A stretch of 64,000 nucleotides of DNA from Thelonectria olida (taxonomy: Eukaryota > Ascomycota > Sordariomycetes > Hypocreales > Nectriaceae). Positions 37,201 to 49,200 of the stretch are shown in pieces. Every line of letters begins with the position of its first letter. Positions within the stretch are counted from its first letter, which is position 1. The DNA lies in assembly GCA_020736575.1 (NCBI GenBank), contig JAGPYM010000002.1, forward strand, positions 2,356,001-2,420,000, written 5' to 3'. The translations under genes were made by a program, and so were the position numbers. The notes beneath the pieces were generated by a model. The model saw only the letters and a program-made list of their open reading frames with translations, was not told the origin of the DNA and did not search any database.

Positions 37201-40200
37201 AAAATCTGTCACTTGGGGTGAGAACGAGACTAAGAGTTTTGAGGTTGAGAGCCCCGAGATCAGGAGCGACTCCGAAAGCTATGTCCCTTCTGAGACCGCC
37301 GACCGACCCCGCCCGCGACTGAACAAGGCGAGCCGATGGGGAGCTATTGCTGCAGCAATGGCTCTTAGCTCCAAGGAACCCATTAATGAGCCGGAACCCG
37401 ACCTTCCCCTTGTCAAGCAGAAGGAGGTTGCCGTGACCATTCCTGACGAGAGCAGTCGAGATATCTCTGTCCTCCCAGTCCAAAGCTATGCCGATGACTC
37501 TAGCCAAGAACCCCCAGTTCCTGGCCCCAAGCCTACGAGCCCGGCGTTGGAGCACATGCCCGGCAGCTACGCGGATGATATTGAGTTTGCCGCCACCCTG
37601 GCTGCTGGTCTGAAGGACACCGGTTTCGATGACAACATGGTCATCGAGAACCCTACCTTTGCTCGACGTGAATCCCCTCCTGGAGTACAGGACGCCAATG
37701 GTGACCACTCTTGGTATAAGCGACCTCATGTTGAGGCGGTCACTGACTTCCCCGTCGTAATCCCTGCCGTCAAGACAATGCCAGACCAAGGATTTGTCCT
37801 TGGCGAGGTTGAGACTCCCCAGCTGGAAAGAAGCGCTATTGTGGAGGAAAAGCCTATCGACTACATGCGCGGTGCCCTGCCTTCTGATCCTCTTGGGTCG
37901 CCAACTGACGAGGCTACTGCCCGCGCTGAAGAATCATCAGACGCTCGACAAAGCAAGAGAGAGCAGCGGAAGCGAGAAAAGGTTGTGGTCGTCCAAGACG
38001 ACGGCACGAGCCGCTTTGAAGATGCTGAAGCCGGACCGAGTCGAGAACCCAGAGAAGAGGTGTGGGAAGACATTGCTCGACCAAGATCCAAGAAGTATCG
38101 GCGGAGTCGTGAATTCGAGGACCAGAGCTCTCAAGTCTTTGCTCCTATCGAGTCCCGCCGTGAGCACCGTTCCTCTCGGGACTACCCACCCAGGGAGGTC
38201 AGATCTGATGATGAGTGGGATGCGCCCAAACGCCATGAACGCCAAGCGAGAAGGAGCCGCAGCTCTAATAAAGACGATGACCTGTCACGGGCCATTCCTT
38301 CGGCTCTCGCTATTGGTGCTCTAGGCGCTTACGCTGGCCACCGCCTTTCCAAGGACCGCTCGCGATCAAGATCCAGAGAGCCCAGATCAGACGATGAGCG
38401 GGATTCTTCCAGGAAGTCGAGGAAACACAGGAAAGACCGAGACTATAATGACGACGATAGATCTCGCGTCTCCGCTCCCGTGGAATTTCGTGATATCCCC
38501 CACATAAAGTCTTCATCGCGAGAGGCGAGGTCTGATGATGAGTGGGAGACGGCAAGAAAGTCAAGCAGGTCGAAGCGCGATTCTCACGACTCCCCTACAC
38601 GTGAAGTAACACCCTCAGAAGCCTCGTCCAGTTCCCGCAGAAGCAAGCGGGAGAAGCGGAGGAGCGGGACTGAAGAGGACTTCTACGACTATGGCGACAG
38701 CCCAAGAGAACGTCGGCGCGGTCACTTTGATGACAGAGAAGTTAGCTCTGTCGTTTCAGAGTCCCGGCGTGATGATCGCAACCGTGAGAGAGGACATCGA
38801 CGCAAGTCTTCTCGAAACGAGGACGATGACATCAAATCTGTCGCGTCTGCTCCTGGCTCCGGCTCATCGCGCCGGAGTCGAGATCTTAAGGACCGCAGAG
38901 ATCCAGAGAAGAGGTCCAGCGGCGTCTTCTCTAGCATCTTCAAGTCGAGCAAAGACAAGAAGCGGGATTCTTTTTTAGATAATGCCGACATCCTTGGCAC
39001 GGGTGTCGGCCTTGCGGGTACGGCTGCTGTTGCGTCCAGCGCTGTTCACTCCAATGCCACCGACGCTCCTACGGACAAGGAGCACGATGTCTCTGAGCAT
39101 TTTGACCGCATCCCAAGTTATTCTCCTGTCGACCCCGAGATCGCTCCCCGAGCCATCAAGCCCGCCATCGACCCTCAGTATGGTGATCTTCTTCCTCTTC
39201 CACCCAGTGAACCTAGCAGCCCTCTCCTTGCGCCAGATGAGCTGCCCACCCTTCCCGAAAGCCGACCGGACACTCCTCCCGAGGAGCGTACCAGGCAGCG
39301 CGACATGTTGACTCACAAGCGACACCGCAGCGTACAGGATACTCCAGTCAAGTCTCCCAGCCACACCGCGATCCCCATCCAGCTGCGCCTTGGCCAACGC
39401 TCAAACCCACAGTCTCCCGTTGGTCGCATTGCCTCCCCGGTCAGCTTCAGCTCCCCCGTCAGGGTTCCCGATTCTCCAAGGCGAACACCGCGTCCCACTT
39501 CTTGGGACAGCACGCGCGAGTTCAAGCCGCTGTACCTTCTTGAACACTCTCGCCGTGCCGCACCCTTCGAGCAGCTACCACTCCCAGAGCTGCCTCCAAG
39601 CGAAGCCAGTGAACCCGAATCACGCGGGTCTCCAGAGCCCGAGTTTCACCGTGATATGGATTACTTTGGCCCTGGTTTTATGGGAACTCATTTTACCGAT
39701 CCTGCTCTGCAGATCGACACCAGTGTCCCGGAAGTTATACCCACTGGCGATGTCACAGGGTCCGGGGAGACCACTCCTCGCGCCGAGACCAGGCCTGAGC
39801 TCCCGATCCTGGCACCTATTGAGGCGGCTGAGCCTAAGCACCAGTCCGAGCCTTCTCGTGAGCTTGTTCTGATGGATGAGGCTCCCAAGGAATTTTCTCA
39901 AGAGCCCTTGACCGCAGAGTTCGCACAACTGCCTGTTCAAACAGTAAGCGATGAGAGGAGCCTGGACCTTCGTAATATGAAGCCCACTCCTCTTGAGATC
40001 TTGGATTCCTTTGCCCGCCCTCAAAGCCCTTCTCAAACAACGCCAACCAAGCAGACCGGCTCCAACAGCATGCTTACCGAGAACCTGGACGACTTGACCT
40101 CTGCAGACGAGCACTTCTCTGACGCCAAAGAGGGCCAGTCCGATAATCACGTCCCGGCAGAGTCATTCTACGCTCCCCGTGAAGCTCCGATCCTCGAGGA

Positions 40201-43200
40201 ACCGTCCGCCAAGGAGGAAGCACGGGGCATTGTTATCGAAGCTCTGCCCGCAGTTGCTGCCGTTGAGACAACTGAGGCTATTCCCGCGCCGATTACTGAG
40301 GAGCCTGTTGACTGTCCCGTGAAGTCGGCGAACGAACCTGAGGCTGGGGAAGCCAGTCGGGAGCTCATCATTGAACCCGTCGCTGAGACTGTAGCCGAGT
40401 CCATCAAGCTCCTGGATGAAGATGCTCCCGAGAAGGAACGAGCCGTTGAGGAACTGAGTACTGAGGCTGTTTCCCAAACTGTCGTTGAACCGACTAAGCC
40501 TCTGACCGTTGAGAAAGAGCATTCTACTGAGGACCTTGCCACAGACTCCATCGCGGAACCTGCCACTAATCCTCCTTTCGCGTCTGAGGAGTCCATTGCC
40601 GGAGTTCCTACTGAAAAAGAGGTCGAGCCCCAGGAGCTTAGCCCAGATTTGATCGTTGAACCAACTCCCGCGGCTGTTGTTGAACCTGCTGAGCCTACGA
40701 TTACGACCGACAATGAGGCCAAACCCCAGGAGCTTAGCGGAGAGCTGACCCCTGAACCAACTACTGTGGTTGTTGCCGAGCCTGCTGAGCCTCCTGCTGA
40801 AGTCTCAACTGAGAAGGAACTCTCTTCTGAAGACCCTCCTTGCGATCTTGGTCTCGAGCTTGCAACGGAGCCAACAACAGAATCCATCACCGAACCTAGC
40901 GGCGCTGTGGCCGAGGTTGTCACTGAGAAGCAACCCACCGACATTGTTCCTGAGCCCAGTGTTGAGCCCTTTGGACGCGCTGAGCCTCTGGTTGCTGAAA
41001 AAGAGCACGTTTCTGAAGAGCTTGCTCGCAACCTCATCGCCGACGCCATTGCCGAGGCTGTCGCTGCGCCTTTAGAGCACTCGGATGTTCCTGAGCACGT
41101 TCCAGAGGCTATCACCGAGCCTGCTGACTCTACTACTGAAGTCACCAAAGAAAAGGAGCCCTTGGCTGAGCAGCCCATCAACGATACTGTTCCAGAGCCT
41201 ACCCCTGAGGCTGTTGCCGAACTTCTCGAGACTCAGCCCGAAATTCCTGCTGAGACTGCAAAAGAGCCTGTGATTGAAGAGGTCACTAAAGAAAAGGAGC
41301 CCTCGGCTGAGAAGCCCTCGGCTGAGGAGCCCATCAACGATACTGTTCCCGAGCCTACCCCTGAGGCTGTTGCCGAACTTCTCGAGACTCAGCCCGAAAT
41401 TCCTGCTGAGGCTGCAAAAGAGCCTGTGATTGAAGAGGTCACCAAAGAAAAGGAGCCCTTGGTTGAGGAGCCCTTGGCTAAGCAGCCCATCAACGATACC
41501 GTTCCCGAGCCTACCCCTGAGGCTGTTGCCGAACCTCTCGAGACTCAGTCCGAAATTCTTGCTAAGAGTGCAAAAGAGCCTGTGATCGAAGAAGTCGCCA
41601 ATGAAGCTACCCCAGAACTCGAGAAGGTCACGGCTGGTGACGAGGTGACTCAAGAGTTTGCTTCTAAATCTGCGGAGCCTGCCACTGAGTCCGTCACGGA
41701 GCTTCAGAAGGACATTGCTGCTGAGGAACCGACTCTGGAAGCTACTCTCGAGCCTGTCGCGCCCATTGTTGAGTCGGTTCTCGAAGCTCCTTCTGCCACA
41801 GTCAACGACCCAGCCACTGAATCAGCCCCCGAGGCGGCTATTGATGTTAGCTCCGAGCCTCCTGTTCAGAGCAAGGAATTGACGCCTGATACGAGAGTCG
41901 AACCTGTCGAGCACCCTTCCGAGCCTGTTCAGGTTATTGATGATTCCGTTCCCGAGCCCGCAACTGTGGTGACTCCACCAGCTGAACATGAATTCACCCA
42001 GGAGCAATGGGACAATCTCTCAGGCAAGGAGAGGAAGAAGGTCAAGAAGAATCTCAAAAAGAAGGACCTAGAAGTCATCATTGTGGAGCCTGCCCAGATT
42101 CCTCCTCCAGCTGATAAGGGCCCCGAGGAGCCCGAAGCGTCCAAGGAAGCGGAGGTTCTCCAGAGCGAGGAGGCAACTTTGACTGAGGATATTGTCTCAA
42201 AGGACGAGCATGCCGCACCTGCCGAGCCTGTGGTACCGGCACCAGCTGAACCTGACTCTGTTGATAAGGGATTGCCTGCCCCAGAACCTGAGGCTCCCCC
42301 TGCAACACTTGGCGGCGGCCCTTTTTCGCGTACCTTTCGCCGGTTCTTTGGTTTCGGTGCCCAGGAACCAGAGGCTCTCAAGAGTGAGGAAACGATCCCC
42401 ACTGATATTATCTCAAAGGACGAGCTTGCCGAGTCTGACTCTATTGACAAAGGATTGCCTCTCTCTGAAGCCGAGGCTCCTAAGGAACTTGAGACTCTGA
42501 AGAGTGAGGAAACGATTTCGACTGATATCGTCCCAAAGGACGAGCTGACCGAGCCCGTGTTGTTGCCACCTTCTGAGTCCGACTCTGTTGACAAGGGACT
42601 GCCTTCTGCTGAGCCTATGGCACCAACGCCAGCTGAATCTAGTTCTGCGGATGAGGGATTACCTCTTCTTGAGCTCGACACCTTGAAAGAACCAGAGGCT
42701 CCTAAGAGCGAGGAAGCAATTTCGCTTGAGGATATCGTCTCAAAGGACGAGCATGCTGCACCTGCCGAGCCTGTGGTGACAGAAGCTGAGTCCGACCCCA
42801 TTCACAAGGGGCTGCCTACTTCTGAGCCCGTGACGGCGACGCCAGATGAATTCGACTCCGTTGACAAGGGACTGTCTCCTCCTCAGCCCGAGGAGACCTT
42901 GACTAAAGCTGAGAATGAGTTCACCCAGGAGGAATGGGACAATCTCTCAGGCAAAGAGAGGAAGAAAATCAAGAAAAACCTGAAGAAAAAAGAGTTAGAG
43001 GTCGCTATTATGGCTGCCCCCCAGATTCTTCCTCTGTCTGACAAGACCCCCGAGAAACCCAAAACCCCCGAGGGCGAGGAGGTGACTTCGACCGAGGATG
43101 CAGTCCTAAAGAACGAGTTTGTTGAACCTGACTTGACCGAGAAGGAAATGCCTCCTTTGGTCGACGAGGCTCCCAAGGAACCCGGGGCTGCTAAGAGCGA

Positions 43201-46200
43201 GGAAGTGATTTCGACTGAGGATCAAGTCTCAAAGGATGAGCTTCCCAAGCCCGACTCAATCGATAAGGTACTGCCTCCTCCGGCAGACGACCCCCCAAGG
43301 AATACATGGCTCCCAAGAGCCAGGAAGTGATCGCGCCTGTCGAGACTGGTTCAACTGACAAGGGATTGCCTCCTTCGGTCGACAGCGTCTCAAAGGACCT
43401 CGAGGCCCCTAAGAGTGAGGAAGTAATTTCGACTGAGACTCAAGCCTCAAAGGATGAGCCTGCCGACCCCGACTCAATTGACAAGGAGTTGACCCCTTCA
43501 GAGCCCAAGGAGACCTTAGCTCCAGCTGAAAATGAATTCACTCAGGAGAAATGGGACAATCTTTCAGGAAAGGAGAGGAAGAGGATCAAGAAGAACCTAA
43601 AGAAGAAGGACATGGAAGTCGCCATTGTGGCAGCCCCCATTCCTCCAGCTGATGAGGCGCCTGAGGAACCTAAGGTCTCCGAGGGCGAGGAAACAATTTC
43701 AACCGAGAAGCAGGCCTTGACGGACGAGTCTGCCGCGCCTGAATCAACTAACATCGAGTTGCCTCCTTCCGAACCCGATGCGCCCTTGACTAGAGATTCG
43801 GATTCGATACCCGCCACCGAACAAGAACCACCTGCCAGCCAAGAACCAGATACCCTCCCAGCTGAGAAGAGCCCGGAAGCCGTGACCGAACCAGACGCAT
43901 CAATCCCCGGTGTGGACGCTCAGGATGCTGGGGTGATAACCGCTGAGACACCCGCGGCTGAAGAACCAGCGGACGGCGACGCCCAACCACAGTCAAAGGG
44001 GAGCAAGAAAAAGAAAAAGAAGAAGGGCAAGGCGGCTGCTTTAGAAGAGGAGGAGTCTGCGCAGATGGAACCAACAGCGGCTGAAAGCGAGTCTGTCCCA
44101 GAAGGCTCTTCCAAACAGCTTGGGGATGCACCAACTGTGACGGAATCTCAACTTGCTCCAGAGGAAAGTCCGACAGCGCTCGTGGAGACCGAACTAACCG
44201 TGGTTGAGCCCGAGACCGCGCCGGAAACAATTTCCAAACAGTCTGTCGATGAATCTTCCACACAACCTGACACTCCCCTGGAGAGTGCGAATGCCCCTGA
44301 AGCAGAGACGGAGGTTTCTCAAGTCACCCCTGAGGGCGTACCAGAACCTTCATCGGAGCTAAACGTCGAGCGGGAACTGGCTCCTGAGCCAACGACCGAG
44401 TCAATCCCGGAAGAGACATCTGAAACTTCGTCGAAGTCAAAGAAGAAGAAGAAGAAGAAGGGTGTCCAATCCCAGAATCCATTACCTTCCGAGACTCCTG
44501 AACCCGCCACTTCATCTGACATTGCGGAGATCACCCCGGCCCAGGAAGCGGCGTTGCCGGAGGAGACAGATGTTGCCAAGGATTTGCCACAGGAACCCAC
44601 AGAAGCGATCCTGACGGATGTGACAACTCCTGCTGAGCAGAACACCCCGGCCGAGGCAGAGGAACCAGAGTTGACCGAGACTTCCAAGAGTAAGAAAAAG
44701 ACGAAGAGGAACAAGTCGGTGCACTTTGAGCCTGAAGACGGCGCTCCTCCGACACCTGCCCAGGAGACTACGACTACCACACCACCTCAAGAGGACACTA
44801 ATCAGTTTGTTGACGCTCAGGAAGCACAAGCTGCTCCCGAGGAGGCCACCAAACCGGCGGAAGAGTCGACCTCAATCGCATCACCTTCTGAACCCGATGC
44901 TCAGAAGACTCCAGAGGACCCGTCGGTAAACGAGCCGGCAGAGGACGAATTCTCAGCCTGGGATATGGGAATCGAGAGCCCCCCCGAGACTGTTGAGGTT
45001 ATTGAACAGTCTGAAATCAAGCCAGATACTCCTGCAGGGGCCGACAATACTCCTGTGGAAACCGAGAAACCTGCCGCCCTTGAATCTCATATCTCCGAGC
45101 CACTCTTCTCCCAAGGCGATGTTCCGTTCGAGGATTCCCAGGTGACGTCAACAGACCTTGAACCTAGTCAACTCGAAGAATCTCCTCCTGCTCCTAGCGA
45201 TGTAAATGGCAACGCTACTCCCGACGACGAACAAGTTGCCAAGGAGCCTGAAGCTTCCGTGGTGTCAGCTACAACAGAGACACCTGAAGCCACAGAGGAC
45301 TCCAGCAAGAAGGCCAAGAAGAACAAGAAAAAGAAGAAGAAGAACCAGGCCGCGGAAGAAGAGACCACAGAAGAACCAAAGTCAATGGAGACTCAGAGCG
45401 AAGAGGCCTCGCTTGCCCCGGCAGACACTGTTGAAGCTATCGTTGATAAACCTGTGGAAGAGCCACAGACTGAGCAAACCCCTGCCGAGCCGCCTGTGGT
45501 TGTGGAAGACACCGCAAACAAACCTGTCGTTGAATCTGTCCCCATAACTCCACAAGAATCCTCCCATGATCATACTGAGGCCCTGAATACCGACGAACCT
45601 AAGGTTCAAGATGACCTAGCCCACATCCCCGAAGGTATCGTTGATAAATCCGTGGAAGAATCGACCCCAGATACTCTAGTTGAGACTCGGGAACCTGGCG
45701 AGATGCCGGCTGTTGAAGAGAGTGAGCCAGCGAGCGGAAAAAAGTCAAAGAAGAAGAAGAAGAAGAGCAAGTCCGTCTCCTTCGCCGAGACTGGGCAGGA
45801 TGCTCCCCAGGAACCGACACTTGAGAGTTCCGAACCAGCTACTTTCACTCAAGAACCCCTTACACAAGAGCCCGAGCAAGCCGACGAGGTCGCTCCAGCC
45901 CCCGCAACCGAGCCATCTTCTTCAGGAGAAGCTCCCATCCCAGGGGAGGCTATCCCAAGTACACCCGCTGAAGATAGCCCTGAGAGCCCAGCCCCGGTGG
46001 AACCAGCTACACCCTCGGAGGACACCACTCTTGTCGAGCAGGATGCTGAGGCCGAGATCGAAACTCCTAAGAAGGGGAAGAAGAACAAGAAGAAGAAGAA
46101 GAAGAGTTCTACTTCCCTGGATGATGGAGAGAACCAGCCTGAAGGCGAGCCTTCATCCCAAGACCCCTCTGATGGAATCAAGGCCCCTACGACAGATGAA

Positions 46201-49200
46201 CCCACTCCCGACGGTGTGGACCAGCAGAACAAGAGCACTGAAAAGTCCGTGGAGGCTTCGCTCCCTTCTGAGGAACCGGCGCCCCCATTGGAACGAGAGG
46301 AGATCCCTGAAGTTACCCCAGAAAGTGATGAGCAGACAAAGTCAGCTGATATCGAACCCTCCATAGAACCCCCGCCCGCTCAGGATCCAGCAGACGCTCC
46401 GGCTGCCAATACTACTCCCGATGCTCTAGTCTCCGATGACCCCACCGCTGACACAACCGTTACGTCCACCGAGGATCCCGAGCCCCTTTCTGCAAAGAAG
46501 TCCAAGAAGGATAAGAAAAAGAAGAAGAAGAAGGGTGCGCTCGAGGAATCCACAGAGCCCGAGTCTGGAGCTGTCACTCCTTCCGAAGAGACCGGTGCCG
46601 GCCCTGCCACCGAGACGGCCGCGGAACGCAGCGAAGATACTCAGCCGGAGCCCGAGACGACGGAAACCACCACTGCGGAGCCTGCCCCTGAGGCTGACAT
46701 CACGACACTGGGCGACGAAACGTCGTCGGCGGCACCCAACGAATCTGGAGAGCCGCCAGTATCCAGCCAGGAGCCTGAAGCTATTCCTGAAGACGAGCGG
46801 GGTGGGTCTAGTCTGAAGATTTCCGAGGACAAAAAGAACAAGAAGGCTAAAGACATCGATTTTCAAAACTTGCAGGACCCGAAAATAAACCCTCCGCCGG
46901 AACCGGAACCGGAACTGGAAAAGGAGGACGCCGCAAGAAAAAGCGATGAAGCTGGGAGCCTGGAAACCTCTGAAATGGACAAGGGTGTGAAGGAGGAGGA
47001 ACCAGTTGTTGCCCCTGAGGCGCCTGTCGAGTCTGAAGCGAAACCGGAAACAGAGAAGCAAGAAATTGTCGATGAATATGCTGGCCTGTCCAAGAAACAG
47101 ATAAAAAAGTTGAAGAAGGCCAAGGCCTTGGCTGCCTTGGAATCCTCAGTCGAGCTGGAGAAACCCAAAGAATCAGAGGCCCTTGCAGAGGGACCCCGGG
47201 AATCTGCGGTTGAACCCACTGTCGAACCTGAATCGAAGCCCGAGCCTCAAACCGACCGCATGGTCGACCAAACCACCGAGCCGGACGTCGATTCTGGATC
47301 GAAGCTTGAGAACGAGGCTACTTCGGCAGTTGAACCCGAGATTGTACCATTAGTTGAGCCCGAGACTGAAGCTGAATCAAAGTCGGAAACTGAGACTCAA
47401 CCTTCCATCGACACCGAGACGCAAATGTCTGTGGCCGAGCCATCAGTTGCTGAAAGTGCAACTTATCCTAACCTGGAATCTGATACCAAACCTGAGCATG
47501 AGCCTGAACTCTTGGAGCGGAAGATCTCCGATGCCCCCGAGCCAGACCTCGAAGCCGCAGAGACGCCTAATGACGAGGTACTTCTTACTAAACCCACAGC
47601 TGACGACACCGAATCGAAACCCAAGCCCAAGGCCCAGCGAAAACTCTCCGAGCCCCCCCTTGAGGTTGTCGAAGCTCCCGCCATAACGGAACTAAGTTCT
47701 GCGATTGAAGAGAATCCCTCTACCGAATCTGAGCTTGCACCTGTCGGGAAGCCCGTTGAGGAGGAAGCTCCTCCCACGTTAGAGAAGGACAAAAAGAAAC
47801 AGAAGGAAAAGAAGAAGGGCAAGAACCAGGACGTCGAACCACCAGCCGATACCAAGGACCTCAAGGAGGCCGAGGCTGTGCCCGTCGAGGAAACACCTAT
47901 CGAGACTGTCGTTCCAGCCGAACCTGTGGCTGAGCATGCTCCAGAGGCAGTCGAGTCCTCAAGGGAGACTGCTGAGTCTCTTCCTGCAGCTACTGAGGAT
48001 GATCCCATCTCCACCGAACCCGTAGATGAAATTCTTCAAGGTGCAGTTGACCCCGCCGCCGAGGCCGTTGATCCTGCACCTTTACCTGAGTCTGAACGTG
48101 GATCGACAATCGAGGCCGAGGCTCAAGGCGTGCCTGCAGAACTTACCGAGCAGACCGAATCAACGCCAATTGATGTCTCTACCGTTGACGCAATACCGGA
48201 AGCTGCGCCCACCCCCGAGATTATTCCCAAGTCTGAAACAGATCCTGAGAGTAAGGAGGATGACGAGACAATTGCTGTTCTGTCCGGGAAGGAGAAAAAA
48301 AAGAAGAAGACGGCGAAGGGGAAGACAGCCGATCCCGAACCTTCTGAGGAACCTGATCAGTCGAAAGAAGTCGACCTAGCTCCGACAACCATGCCAACCG
48401 ATAATGCGCAGCCCGGACCTGCTGCCGAAGTTGTCGAGCCTCCACAAGGGACGACACTTGCTCCTGACGTGACTGCTGAAGCTGCCGTGTCAGAGCATCC
48501 CTCTGAGACAGAGACTCATGTCGAGTCTGAGCCTGCTGCATTCTTCCCCAAGCCTGACGCGAGCGGTGCGCTTGAGCCAACCTCTTCAGTTGTAAATCCT
48601 GAGCTGGAGAGCAAGCCTGTTGAAGAAGCTGCGACGGAACAGCGCCGCGAGCTTCAGTCGGAGCTGACACTTGCCGCTGAACCTAACCGCGACCTTGTCG
48701 ATCCACTGGCTTTAGAAACAGTTTTCGCCACGGACCTATCTGCTGAGACACCGCTGGAAACTGCGCAACCAGAGCCTGAGCAGCAAGCTGATAACGATGA
48801 AGATGCAGCCCTCTCAAAGAAGGACAAGAAGAAAAAGAAGAAGAAAAAGAAGGGCAAAGAACCAGCTGTTGACACTCGGGACGAATCGGAAGCGCAGAAA
48901 GAGGAGGATGAAGGGACCGTTAACACCGAACCTGTTGAGCCAGCTGCCCCGGTGGACACTGACAAGGCCATTGAAGTCGACACCGTTCCTGAACCTAAGG
49001 CTGTGGATAAGACTGGACTTGCCGACCAAGAACCAGCTGCTGTTGAAGCTTCAGTACCCACTCAACCCATTAAAGAAATCGAGTCCAGTGAGCAACATCA
49101 CTCTGCTGTTGAAGCTCAGGAACCCGGGCAGCCTGTTGAGGCCGCCGAGCCTGGCAAGCAAGACAAACCTTCTACTCAAACGCTAGAATTGGCCCCGATT

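Noticed and set aside
46426..47061. Long minus-strand and alternate-frame open frames within leashin (many examples)
   Set aside because: They are shadows produced by the GAG/CCT/AAG-rich composition of the real coding strand.
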